A stretch of 64,000 nucleotides of DNA from Pratylenchus scribneri (lineage: Eukaryota; Nematoda; Chromadorea; Rhabditida; Pratylenchidae), in the NCBI GenBank assembly GCA_030063045.1, contig JAQSEB010000050.1, positions 1,116,001 through 1,180,000 on the forward strand. The letters are read 5' to 3'. A model generated the notes under the pieces. The model saw only the letters and a list, made by a program, of their open reading frames with translations. It searched no databases and was not told the DNA's origin. Positions 46,666-57,566 of this stretch are shown here, one piece after another (positions within the stretch are counted from its first letter, which is position 1; each line of letters opens with the position of its first letter). The position numbers and the translations under genes were made by a program.

Positions 46666-49553
46666 TCAATGAACTCTTGTTGGCACACGGCTTGGTCGGC
46701 CTCGTTGTCTGTCGGCGGCGGTGTTGCGGAAGAAGAGACGGGCAAAACAGTCGCCATATGTAGTCACAGTTTTCCCATTCAGCGTCCAAACGGCGCAGGC
46801 AATTCCGCTGGTGAAATTGGCCAAATATTTGAGGAAGAATAGCAGCGGTTGTGGTTGGTTCTCTTCCAGTCGGACGCCATTTCCGCTCTCCATAAGTGGA
46901 CATTGTTCTCGTTGTTGGGTGAATCCGAACACCGCTCGTTGGGCGTGCACACAACGTGTTGAATACCTTTTGGATTTATGGGTCAGAATTTGATTTAAAA
47001 ATGGAGAATTTTTGTCTTTTTTTTTTTTGATTTTTATAAATAAAATTTTGAAGTTAATTTTTTAAAAAAATTTTTGCCTAGAGGTGAAGCCTCCTCATTT
47101 TGAAAATTTAGGTCCCGGGTTCGAATCCGCTCAGAGTACAATCATTTTTTTCGGACTTGATTGTCAATTTTATGAAATTTTAGGTATTCTATAGTGCATT
47201 TCTAAACGAAATACAATAATAGAGCCAAAAAAGCCTACCCCGAAACGCATTAGTATTACCAAATAATTTATTTTTTAAATATATATTAAATATTTTTTAC
47301 CAATTTGTTAGCCATTGGTTCATGTTCTGTGCCTGATAATGTGTAGCATAAAGGCCAATACACATCGGCAGGACATAGATGAGAGAGAAAAAGCTGATTC
47401 GGATCATCAAACGGCTCAGTTTTTCGCTGGCATCCGCATTCTCATATTTATTGGCAATAAAACGGCTTCCCTTGATGTAAGAGCGGATACGAAGGATTGA
47501 GATGAATCCGAAGGTGAAAAGGACCAGGCCAATGCCTGTAAAAATCACAAAAATTAATTAAAAAACCCAAATAAAAGTACCAATTATGATTGATTGTGGC
47601 AAAATCATCGAGCCAAAAAGTAAATTCGGTTGCAAATTCCCGATGGAACAAATGCCCGAAAATACGTCGCCATCAATGCCACCAAAAGTGAGCACAATGA
47701 TCAGGCCAAAAGCGGGCAAAAGCCAGGCAACCGCATTGAAATATGTGGAGAATACTTGGCCAACTGGTGCTTCGCCCCATTTCAATGTGGTCACCAAAAA
47801 CCATGAAAAGCAGAGGATGGCCCACCAGAGTGCACCGGCAAGATTGAAGTAGAAATGAGAGGCAGCCATCACAGAGCACCATAGATTTTCGTTTCCCTGG
47901 AAATATCAGAAAAATTTATATTTTTTTTTGTAAAAATGGTGGTAATAAATAGTGGGTGGTTTTCTAACTCATTTTTGATCTAATTAATGTATTTGTCTAA
48001 AAAATTTACAATAGAATGTATAAATAAAAATGCAATAAAAGTGACAACTAAGCCCGGAAAAAATCATTCGCCTCGGAGCGTATTCGAACCCGAGACCTAA
48101 ATTTTGCAAAACTAACGGGTTACCCATTAAGCCAAAAATTCTGAGCTACCTTTTTTGATAAAAAATTGTTTAAAAACTCTAATCTACTTAAATCTAGTGG
48201 CTTTTATTTATACCTGAGTAACTAGTTGTTGTCCAGTGGCCGACATCACCGCGCATGACAATCCATCCTCAGCCATCAACCCGGCCATGAATGTTGAACT
48301 GACCATCAAATATGAGCAGGCAATGAAGAGAATGGCCCGTTCAGGGTATTCAAATCTAAATTAATTATTGTTAGATTAATAAGTTTAAAAAACCTCTCCA
48401 AATCGATGAGGAACGTGACAATTGTGAAAAGGCAACAAACACAACAAGTGACGGCCAATGCGCCAATCCAAAGCCGCAAATAGTGTCGAATTTGGGCGGT
48501 GAAAAATGTTGGGAGGAGACCATCACTTTGGCAGGGCAAAGAGCATTGATCGAGTGTTTGATTGGCAATGTACAGAGAATGTCTGGAATATTAAATGAAT
48601 TATTATTGAACAAATTTTCGACTCAAAGTGGGACCCTTAACTTTTGCAAAATTTAGGTCTCAGGTTCAAATCCGCTCAGAAGCCAATAATTTTTTGGACT
48701 TGATTGTCACTTTTATGAAATTTTTATACATTCTTTGTTCTTTGTTACATTACTATAAAACACAGTGTTTAGAACAAAAAACCGGATCATAAATGCAATA
48801 GTGTTACCCTCTCCAACCCCCTAATTTAGTAGAATCAAAATTCGTCAAACCTTGTATTGCTGACCACTTTCATTGTGTGCGGGCATTCCAGTGCGGGTTT
48901 CTTCGGTTTATTCTTTGTCTCATCATTATGCCCATTTCGTTCATCCTCATCCTTTTTATTGTCATTCTCGCCCACACACATCCCTTCCGCACTGGTTGGC
49001 ATTTTTTCGCAATTGAATATCTCAGGCCAATGATAGCCAAACTTCTTCATCAGCGTTTCACATCCATTTTTGGCGGAAAGACACAAATGTCGGCATGGAG
49101 GAATTGGGTGGTTGAGGATTGTGCACACTGGCGTAAATAAAGTGCAAAGGAAGAATTTGAAGTCCGGACTGCATTGAACTTTGACTAGCATCTCATACCT
49201 AGAGAAAAATTTAGGTTAGTTGAATTTGGTAGAATTAAACCATACTGCTTAATGTCGATTTCTGCTTCATCCTGTTTTGTATGTTTCAACAAATTCGGAT
49301 AAATTGTTTGATTGTATGGAATATCGCTGCACAATTCTATTCGAATTCTTTCACATTTCGGATTTGTATTTGTCATCTAATGTTTTTTCATTGAATTGAA
49401 TAAACTTATAAAATCAAAAACCTGATATTCCTCTACTGTTTCACCATTGAAATTTGGAAATGCCGCATAGACATTGTTTGTTTTGCCAATCAAACATAAT
49501 AAAATTCCAACGGCAAATGAAATTATCAAAGTTGTTAATTTCTGTTGCGACAT
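46666..49553 (-). CDS. Frizzled-family Wnt receptor, 8 exons
   Basis: Exons on minus: 49553-49422, 49376-49241, 49184-48851, 48582-48394, 48355-48214, 47896-47581, 47535-47301, 46966-46666; 594 residues. The order is a signal peptide (about 1-31), a cysteine-rich Wnt-binding domain with the Frizzled pattern (IRIELCSDIPYNQT, VQCSPDFKFFLC, PPCRHLCLSAKNGCETLMKKFGYHWP, cut here by motif), an acidic Lys/Asp-rich linker, and seven membrane helices (YPERAILFIACSYLMVSS, LAGALWWAILCFSWFLVT, EKLSRLMIRISFFSLIYVLP). The tail motif that binds Dishevelled, KTxxxW in the family, reads KTVTTY. The tail is short and Arg-rich. The junction at 49241/49184 uses the acceptor that keeps phase and drops one or two residues of the usual loop. 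Which Frizzled subtype it is cannot be decided by eye. Confidence 0.93.
47075..47262 (+). repeat. tRNA-derived SINE, family E (near full length)
   Basis: Frizzled intron 47300-46967. From GCCTAGAGGTGAAGC (A-box region) through CGGGTTCGAATCCGCTCAGA, a T-run, and a body ending ACGCATTAGTATTACC. It serves as a reference copy of about 190 bp. Confidence 0.7.
47985..48150 (-). repeat. tRNA-derived SINE, family E
   Basis: Frizzled intron 48213-47897. The minus strand has A-box-like TTGGCTTAATGGGTAACC and B-box GGGTTCGAATACGCTCCGAG. Confidence 0.7.
48615..48808 (+). repeat. tRNA-derived SINE, family E
   Basis: Frizzled intron 48850-48583. Head GGTCTCAGGTTCAAATCCGC, T-run, body, tail ending near AATAGTGTTACC. 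Confidence 0.65.
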
Positions 49554-50144
49554 TGTGTTTTATTTTAGCTGGCCAATCCTTTATTTAATTCATTCTTGTG
49601 TTTACGATGCTAAAATTAATGTTCAGTATTTAAAAAGGGATGGAAGTGGACAATTAAAAAAGCGATAAAAGTAAAAACTAAAAAGATAGATTGGGCATTG
49701 TTATAATTATGGCTCACGGCACTATATAACCAATTATTTTTTTGCATATTTATTCCATAAATATAAATAAGCATAATAATCAATATCTCAAGGACATACT
49801 AAATTAGATGGGATTCATTCAAAGTAGCAATGGATGGATAATATTGATGACCGGGAGAAGGGAGTGAAAGGAGGGTAGAGGTCAAACTCACATTTATTAT
49901 TACTGCCGAAGCCGATGAATCTTTACCCCTTGAATTATTGACATAGAGCGTGTCCTTTATGCTTTTATAGCTCACACTCCATTTTAAACCGAAACGAAAA
50001 GAGAAGCCAAGGAATAAGGAAAGATGGGTCACTTGCTAGAATGATTTTAATTCCTCCCGATTTTTATTGAATTTCATTTTCGCTTTAATGTTAAAAAATT
50101 CTTAATTTTAATTTTTAAATATAATTTAAAAAAAAGTAATTTTT
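49554..50144. other. Shared upstream region of Frizzled (minus) and SPT small subunit (plus)
   Basis: Divergent promoter interval of about 590 bp. Only short ORFs; no recognisable gene or motif. Confidence 0.45.
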
Positions 50145-50416
50145 ATGTCTTCGATGCAGCCAGCAGTAAAAAAATCTCTGGAGTTCAAAGAAACGCACAC
50201 AGGCCTAGTGAAAAATGACTTCTTCGGCTATTGGTACTTGCAGTATTGGTTAGTAATAATCAAAATTATGAAAAACATAATTTAATTCGATTTAGTTTAT
50301 TCACCGGACTTTATATGCTTGAACCATGGGAGAGAAAAATGTTCAATTGCTTTGCCGTTTCACTTCTGATGATAATTGGTGGAATTTTTTATGCGATGAC
50401 CAGCAGATTTTACTAA
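50145..50416 (+). CDS. Serine palmitoyltransferase small subunit (SPTSSA/B family)
   Basis: Two exons, 50145-50248 and 50296-50416, encode 74 residues with an in-phase 47-nt intron (TG|GTTAGT ... TTTAG|T). The core FFGYWYLQYCLFTGLYMLEP followed by WERKMFN matches the YWYYQYLLVTALYMLEPWER signature of human ssSPT. It is followed by one more hydrophobic helix and an end typical of these 70-80 residue proteins. The small subunit binds the SPTLC1/2 heterodimer in the ER, stimulates it strongly and sets acyl-CoA preference in the first step of sphingolipid synthesis (family knowledge). The gene converges on the tetraspanin, with 91 bp between stop codons. It is easily missed because no single ORF spans the protein. 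Confidence 0.88.
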
Positions 50417-50507
50417 GAAATTAAACATCAATTTATAAAAATACATTTTAAATCGCAGGTTGTATTCATTTAAATAAAAATTATGTGATAAAATTATGAT
50501 TGACTTT

Positions 50508-51725
50508 TTAATAATAAAAATCATGAAAATCTTTCAAAATACTCTTCGAAAGGCAACACGCAAAACATATTCCAATCACTTGTAATGCTCCCAAAACAGC
50601 GGTGATGCAGCCTAGGATTGTTGCGTTGGTGAAAATCCATTTTTGGATTGCATCCAAGCAACCGGTCTCATGGAGTAATGGTTGTGGGATTCGGGCACAT
50701 CCCGAGTGGTAATGAGTACAGCATGAGTCGGGTGGGAGGGTTCGCCAATCGGTGGCATTATTCACACCGCAACACATCAATTGACGCTTTTATTGATTTA
50801 TTTGTATTCAATTATATTTACATTATTTTACCTGAACTTGGTCCCAAGCCATTGAGACACCCCGAGAACGGTTGTACTTTTCCATTCCCTTTAAAATTTA
50901 AATTTTCTAACATATCTTTTACGGACACTTTTGGGGATTGGCCAATTCAGGAATTGGCGACACCAGGCTAATCTTGGAAATCTCGACTTCTAAACAACCA
51001 AGAGTAATTAGAATAGGCTTATACGATCCGCCGTGGTCGATTTAGTATATAAAATTTCAATTTCAGAATTGTATTAATGCCTAGGCTAAGTAAACCAAAA
51101 CCGGTTGTTTGGGTTTAAACGACGGTTCAGCCCTTTTAAACATGTTCAAATCGGTTTAAAATTGAAATTTCATAGACTAAATCGGCAATGCCGAGTCAGA
51201 TGAGCCTATTCCCAAGTCTCTAGGAAGTCTAGAAGTCGAGATTCCAGAATTGGCCAAGGGCATGGCCTAATCCCGGAATTGGCCCCATCCTCTCCGTTAA
51301 CTTCATCCATACCTGCGTTAATTGGTTTATGAGCGATGTGTTCAACGGCTCATGCAATGCATAGACCAAAATTGCAATTGCCGTTTCGGCCAACAACAAA
51401 AGTGCCAACAAAACTGCGAAACTCACGGTCAGGCAATAGTTCTCTCTGATTGCGCCACAATAACCGACGAAACCGAGTAGGGTGAATAAGCATCCCAATG
51501 CCAAAAGTAAGACGGGAGTGGCCAGCCTCTCATCGCCAAGAACATCCAATAAGCCGGTGTATTTCAGCTGGAGCACAACACCGGAGACGAGAAAACAAAG
51601 GCCAAGGAACTGAGGGAATGAGGGCAATTTTGAATGGAATTTTGTGATTATTTAAAAGAAACCCAAAGGATGAAATTGCCAAAGAAGAGTAAATATTTGA
51701 CCAAAGTGATGCCACCTTCAACCAT
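50508..51725 (-). CDS. Tetraspanin, 4 exons
   Basis: Exons on minus: 51725-51663, 51609-51313, 50888-50832, 50786-50508; 231 residues. It starts MVEGGITLVKYLLFFGNFIL, the usual tetraspanin N-terminus. TM2/TM3 carry GFVGYCGAIRENYCLT (the small loop and polar motif). The large loop contains AWDQVQ, then the diagnostic CCG in LMCCGVNNATDW, DSCC and a final GC. TM4 is followed by a short tail ending FYY. Intron 1 is 53 nt. Intron 2 (51312-50889) holds a palindromic element. Tetraspanins organise membrane microdomains; the particular subfamily is not determined. Confidence 0.92.
50972..51246. repeat. Foldback element, family C
   Basis: About 275 bp palindrome in tetraspanin intron 2. The left arm GAAATCTCGACTTCTAAACA and right arm CTAGAAGTCGAGATTCC are inverted. 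Inside, ATTTAGTATATAAAATTTCA faces GAAATTTCATAGACTAAAT. Different in sequence from families A and B. Confidence 0.65.
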
Positions 51726-52662
51726 TAGAACCGAAAGATGTCACGCTTGAATTTGACAGACAAAATGGCTTCCAAATTGGACAGTCAATTCGAATTTTTT
51801 ACTCCTCAGGCTAACGAGTGGGGGATGGTTTCTTTATAGGAATATGCCGCCTCCTCCCAAATTCCACATCCAAGCATATCCGGTCGTTTCTTTTGGGGGG
51901 CTAGCTAGCTGCCTAATTCCCGACGGAGGACCCAAAAAGTGTGGCGGATTCCTCTCCATGAAAAAAAACGAGGGATGAAGGGGCCTATGTGAAGAAGACC
52001 AATCCAAAATGGAAGAATGTGCCTATAGGGCCATCTTCTTTCTCCTTCCTTCCAAATTCCAAGAAGCCAATATCCCAGTGGATTTGGTTTGGTGGAAAAT
52101 TTGAGCCCAATGACCCACCACCTAAAATATGGCCGTCGAAGAAACATTCCTCAATGCTTTTGGACCCCAAAATTTGTCGTTAACGCATCAATATTCCTCT
52201 TCATCATCCTCTATTGTTCATTAGAACTTGTAGAGTTTACATCAAAAATTTGCAAAAAAAAAAACAAAGGGGAAGCCTTAGTTTTTTCAGATTAGGTCTT
52301 ATTAGATTAATTTAAGGCTTATTAGTTTAGGGCTAATTTATGGCTGACTAATGTTTATAGAAATTTTTTTCTGAAAATTTTTAGTGAAGGTCTCTCTTTA
52401 CCTTCACAAATTGTGGATGTTTATTGTTCCTGTTCATTCATTCATTTAATTATTCCCAATTTCAAATTTATTTACATAAATTAACACAATAAATAGATCA
52501 ACATTAAATAAAGCTTCACATCAAAGGAAATAAAGAAAGAGCAAAGCAATTAAAATGAGATAGGAAAAAAGAATGGATGAAAGAAAATTACAAATTTTAA
52601 ATGTGATTAGAAAATTTTGTGTGAAAATCCATATGAGATTATCATCCAACATCCATCCTTCT
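51726..52662. other. Spacer between ARNT 3' end and tetraspanin 5' end
   Basis: Minus-strand upstream region of the tetraspanin and 3' UTR of the ARNT-like gene. Short ORFs without homology. Nothing else recognised. Confidence 0.45.
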
Positions 52663-54915
52663 TCAAAAATATTCTTTCATTGATGAATCCTGTGGCTGCT
52701 GTCGTTGTTCTGCCGGCCAAACGCCGCCGGTGCTTGAAGAAACAGTGTTTGAAAATTCGGGCGGGATTCCACCTCCATTGCTTCCAGTGTCCATAAAAAT
52801 TGGATTGGCCGTTGTCGTCCACTGGTGTTGTTGTGAGGAATTGTGCGTATCCGAATTTGGCAAATATCCAGTTGGATCGAAATTTGCACCACCAAATTGG
52901 CCATTTCCTCCATGCATTTGTTGTTGTTGTATTCCAGAATGGTCAATTTCCAATAAATTTGATGCTCCCATTTGTGATGGATGGCCCAAATTTGGAGTTG
53001 GTGCAAAATATATTTGATGATGGTAATTTGATGTGATTTGTTTTGGATCGGCCAATCCAGCAGTGGTGGTGTTTTGTTGCAGTGTTACGTTGACAATGAT
53101 GTACTCCATTTCACGGGAATGCGGATTTATAAAGGCGTGGGCGTCCAACATAGCGTTGATATATTCATTTTGCTGTCCATCAGCAGTCGTCGATCCCAAA
53201 GAGTGCCATTTGCATGGAAGATTCTAAAATGATGGAAAAATGATTTTAATACAATGAAAAATTTTCTCTTTTTCTTGGTCCAAATGCTTAGGAAATTTTA
53301 TTTACCTTTGATTTAAAAATTCATTTATAAAAATTGGGGTAACAATAGTGCTTGGCTTTTTTACCTAATTTTTTGTTCAAATTACTCTATTCTTCTTGAA
53401 ATATATTGTAAAATGTAAATAAAGTCCGAAAAAATTATTGTCCTCGGAGCGGATTCGAACCCGGACCTAAATTTTATATAACTGAAGGTTACCCACTAGG
53501 CCAAGAGCCTTTGAATTTATTTTTAAAACTTCTTTAAAATCTCGTACCAAATTCTGGGCTCACCTTGATTTGATGTTGATTATTCCGGATCAATGTCTTG
53601 AAGGCATCATTGACTAAATGTTCGTCCATTGGATGCACCAAAGTCCATACTCGTTTCTCCAGCATTTCCCCAATTGGTTTGTTCAATAATTCCCTCGCTT
53701 TTTGGTCAACAAATGTTACATAGCCTTCTTTATCGATTCGGAGTGTAAAATGCGTTGAATTGGCCAATTGGGTGGTCAGTGAAGTCAGCTGGAGTCGGCC
53801 GATGGCAACCAAACATGCGGCCGTTGAATTTGTGGTCGAATCCGGTACAATGCCCAACGGGGGTGAACTTTTCACGTAGCCGGTGCAATGTACAACAGCA
53901 TATAAATGCCCGGAATGTTCGTAAATTGGACATCGATTGCGAAGACGGGGCAGACAATCCAAATGGCCTGCAAATGCGAAAATGGAATTTTAATGAGATT
54001 TTGACTTTTGAGGTAAAATTACCAATTCTCATTCGGCAAATAAAACCGCGTCGGCAATTTAAATGGACCCTGGGTGCGCCTTGATCCCGTTTGATGGTCC
54101 CAGTTTTCATATCAACCATTCGGGTCAAGTGTAAGTCCTTTCCGCAGAGTTGATCGCGCACTTTGTCAATGTCATCCGGATGGATCAAATCATAAAATGA
54201 ATGATTCAGCCATTTGTCCTGAACCAAAAGATAATTTATTTTAAATTAGCAATTAATTATATTTAAATTAAATTATAAATTTTTCTTCATAATTATAATT
54301 AAAAACCTTAAGTTTCCTATTTGATTAAAAACCTCGGTAAGATTCAAAACTGGATAAATAGAATCCGCAACATAGATAACCCGCGCATCATCACAGGACA
54401 AAACAAAAAGAAATCCATTCGCCGCCTCCAATACCAAATGTTTCAGCTCCTGAAAATAAATAAAATTAATTAGTAGAAAAAATCATAAAATACATTGTCT
54501 GTCAGGAAAGATGGTTGACAAACATTTCCTTTCGGTCCATCCGAGACTGCATTAGCCGCCCGAATGGATTTCATGTGGGAAACGGCCATGCGCAAAATGG
54601 TCTTAAAAATTAGCAAATATTTTTAAAAACATTTTTATTCATACCAATTTGTCCGGTTTTCGCCCCAAAGCCGCACATTGTGGGACCTTTAAAACGTTTT
54701 GGTTATTTTTTTTTTTGTCAGAGACTAACCATATCGGCCAATTCATTAATATAATGTGTCATTTTGTTGCGTCTTCTTCGCTCAATTTCACTGTGATTTT
54801 CTCGGGCACCGCGCTCTCGATTTTCGGTGACATTTTGGGCATTAATTTGATTTGCCGGGATTCCGTTGACATTCACCATTAAAACCGCCGATGTCTCCAA
54901 TCCACCATTCATCAT
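52663..54915 (-). CDS. aha-1: ARNT / AHA-1 bHLH-PAS transcription factor, 7 exons
   Basis: Exons on minus: 54915-54730, 54686-54645, 54601-54494, 54449-54333, 54218-54023, 53967-53564, 53223-52663; 537 residues. The basic region [15 protein letters not shown] has the class-B E-box contacts His41, Glu45 and Arg49. The helix-loop-helix follows ([35 protein letters not shown]). PAS-A begins with [15 protein letters not shown] and includes [22 protein letters not shown] has [18 protein letters not shown] and [10 protein letters not shown], closing with [20 protein letters not shown]. The C-terminus is Gln/Asn-rich, probably transactivating. ARNT is the obligate partner of HIF-1, AHR and SIM-type proteins (known). 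It lies 280 bp downstream of RTF2 on the same strand, so a shared transcript is possible. The start chosen is the first of two adjacent ATGs. Confidence 0.93.
53375..53515 (-). repeat. tRNA-derived SINE, family E
   Basis: ARNT intron 53563-53224. The minus strand has A-box-like TTGGCCTAGTGGGTAACC and B-box GGGTTCGAATCCGCTCCGAG, the clearest A-box of the family. Confidence 0.7.
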
Positions 54916-55194
54916 TTTAAATAGAAATGGAAAAAGGACAACCAACAAATTTTTGGTGAATTTATTAAATATTCTTTTGCTTCTCCTTCACTTAAATATG
55001 GAAATTAGGGCCGATTTTTGGGGACTCTATAAATTGTATATTAATGGAAAAAAGGTGAATGAATAATTTAAATATTTATTTTGATTTGATAATCGAATAA
55101 ATTAAAATAAATTAAAAAATTATATTTTATTCACTTTATCATTTTTTTTAAAGACAAAAAATGTGAATACAAATTAATAATAAAAAAAGCCCAT

Positions 55195-56167
55195 TCAATA
55201 ATAAAGTGGATTATGTGTGACCCAATGCTGTTTTGGTTGATTTTTAGCCTCTGCACTGGACGTGAACATTGCCTTAACACTTTTCGGCAAATTCGGATTA
55301 TCCTGGATGCTCACATCCACTTCTTTCTTTGCCCTTTTCGGCTCGACTTTTCCTCCATTTCCAGTTGTTTGCAACAATTTCCTCTTTTCCACATTGCCAC
55401 TGCTGCTTTCTCCTGTTTTGTTGCTTCCTCTTGTGTTTTTCGTTCGGCTCTTTTCTGTTTCCGTAGGACCACCTCTTGGGCGACCCGTTCCTGGTAGATT
55501 TTCAACAATTCTTCTTCTGGATACAATTTAATCAGATTTTTTTCGTCCATTTTGTCGCCGCATCCAAGGCAAGCCTCCGTCTTCAGCTCCAAATGTGCTT
55601 TCTCCGAAAAAACGCATCCACAGGTCCAATTGACAAAAAAGGCGCTGGTGCCATTCATTGGCAGGGCGGTGACTGGGCAAACCCAAGGGGTCTCGTTCAT
55701 GTCAATGTAGACATCGCCCTTCTCTGGGCCTGCATCTTTCCATGCCTTATTGTCCGTCAATTTCTAAAAATTTTTAAGTTATTTTTGTACATTGCAAAAA
55801 ACTGACCAATTCTTTGACATCACTCAATGAATTGATATGTTTCGTGGCTTCGTTTGTGCCCAATTTCTTGTCCAATTTTCCTTCCAAAATTGCCTCTTTG
55901 TTGTATAACCTCAAAGAGTAAATTTATTTTTTATTTTTAAATTATCGAATTTTACCTGCCCAATTTACAGCAAACTATGGGTTTTTTCAACGGTTCTTGG
56001 GATAGTTGGCAGGTTCGCCATTTGGTTGCTTCTTCATATCTCTTTTCGACTTTTTCCTTTTTCTTCTTCTTCTTGACAAGTTCGCATCGTTTTGGTATCT
56101 TAATTAATTTGTGAATGATTAAAATTAAACTTAAATTAAAGTTTACCGTTCCTCCATCTGCTCCCAT
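55195..56167 (-). CDS. RTF2: Replication termination factor 2 (RTF2) homologue
   Basis: Exons on minus: 56167-56147, 56098-55956, 55909-55807, 55763 to about 55195. MGADGGT|IPKRCELVK, LSQEPLKKPIVCCKLGRLYN and KLTDNKAW match RTF2, as do the C2HC2-like RING region (CPVTALPMNG, CGCVFSEKAHLELKTEACLG) and the C-terminal HWVTHNPLYY. RTF2 acts at stalled replication forks (family knowledge). In the last exon the reading frame of the RING part and that of the conserved C-terminus differ. A 59-nt GT-AG intron around 55395-55335 would restore phase, but a one-base indel in the sequence is also possible, so the exact C-terminal third is uncertain. Confidence 0.85.
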
Positions 56168-56729
56168 TGTAGTGGTGACTCAAATTTCTGCTTTTCTCGA
56201 AAAATAAAAAAAATTAATCAAATTTAATCTAAAAATTGTATTATTTCAATTTGTATTTTATCGATTTTTTTTAACAGAAATGTGAGACCTAGAAAAATAT
56301 AGGCCTATTGGTCGTACGTACATTCATCCTTTTTCCTTTATTACTCTCTTTCCCTCTTCTATTCCTTTTCTTTATCGTGTGGAATGGAATGGTCGAGACT
56401 CTAGAGAAGGAAAAGGAAGTAGTAATTGAGTCAAGAGAGGTTGCCATTGTATAATATATAGGGTCACTAAAGCTAACATGATTTTATGGTAATTCCGGAT
56501 GAAATATTCATCTTTGAATTCCCCCAATCATTTTAAAGTAAAGAATTCTCCACAAAATAAAATTAAGATCGAATCAAATTCGAATAAATTATTGTCAAAA
56601 ATGCAAAACAGGAAATTTTTAATTAAAAAAATCAGAATAAAACAAATATGTTTTTAATTTAAGTCAAAATATTTAAATAACATCCTTCATCATCAACAAC
56701 ATTCAATTTGTGCTCTTCTTCTTTTGCTT
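56168..56729. other. Spacer between SUMO 3' end and RTF2
   Basis: About 560 bp, AT-rich. Contains a short palindrome GTCGTACGTACATT-like near 56313 and no gene. Confidence 0.4.
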
Positions 56730-57207
56730 TCATTCATCAGAGAATTCGCCGCTGCCACCCAGCTGTTCTTGGTAGACCTGAAGTTGAGGAGGAATGGGAT
56801 TAGTTAATTTGTTCTAGAAAATGTTAACAAACCTCAATGACATCGTCTTCTTCCATTTCCAAGCTTTTGGGAGTGTCCTCATCGTTAACCCGGCGACCAT
56901 CGAACAGGAAGCGCAACGAACCGACCTAAAAATATTGAATTTACCATCCCAAGTTTATATCTTTTCTAAAGAACAAACCGTGACTCCAGTGCGCTCTGCG
57001 TAAGCCTTCTTCAATTTGCCCATGCTGGTCCCATATTTCACTCGGAAGTGGACTTCATTGGAATCCTGAAATTGCATAAACCTTATTTTAATCAAGAAAA
57101 TTCCAAAAATGGCAGACCTGGCCAACCACTTTCAGTTTGATATACTCCGCAGCAGGCGCTTGCTGGCCTTCTCCTCCCGCAGCATTGGTATTGTCAGCGT
57201 CGGCCAT
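56730..57207 (-). CDS. smo-1: SUMO (small ubiquitin-like modifier)
   Basis: Exons on minus: 57207-57118, 57065-56979, 56925-56833, 56777-56730; 105 residues. The acidic flexible N-terminus is followed by the ubiquitin fold: [20 protein letters not shown], then [47 protein letters not shown]. The mature C-terminal diglycine is Gly97-Gly98; the seven-residue tail SGEFSDE must be removed by a SENP/ULP protease before conjugation. It is conjugated to substrates through SAE1/2 and UBC9 (known). Confidence 0.97.
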
Positions 57208-57566
57208 ATTTCAGAATTTAAATATTTATTGATTATTTGAGATCAATGAATGAAAATAAAATCACTTTATTATTTCTGCAAAATTAAAATAAAAACCCAT
57301 TCATTATTTAAGGTGACTTTTAGTTTAATGATTTTGAATTATAAATGGGATTTTTAATAAGGTTGGATTAAAAATTAATTTCAGCTTCAACTTTTAGAAA
57401 TTAGTAGGTTAAAGTTAAAGAAGGGAGGAAGGAAGCGGAACGCGGAAGGGCAAGAAGCAAGAACGCAAGAGAAGAATTTTCTCTGTTTGTTTGTCACACT
57501 CTTCACAGTGCACATCTCGCCTCTCGTCTTCTCATGCCTCACTAAATTTCACTTAACATCATCAAT
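57208..57566. other. Upstream region of SUMO
   Basis: AT-rich, then a purine-rich stretch at 57420-57475. Presumed promoter; no ORF of interest. It ends at the left TIR. Confidence 0.45.

Noticed and set aside
43903..49553. A dedicated Wnt/MAPK gene cluster (Frizzled, MEK, WDR62-like)
   Set aside because: The genes are interspersed with unrelated ones and animal genomes do not usually cluster these pathways. Proximity alone is not evidence of joint function.
53730..54227. Minus-strand ORF of 165 codons reading through the ARNT intron 54022-53968
   Set aside because: The spliced frame (exons 54218-54023 and 53967-53564) matches PAS sequence; the read-through frame does not.
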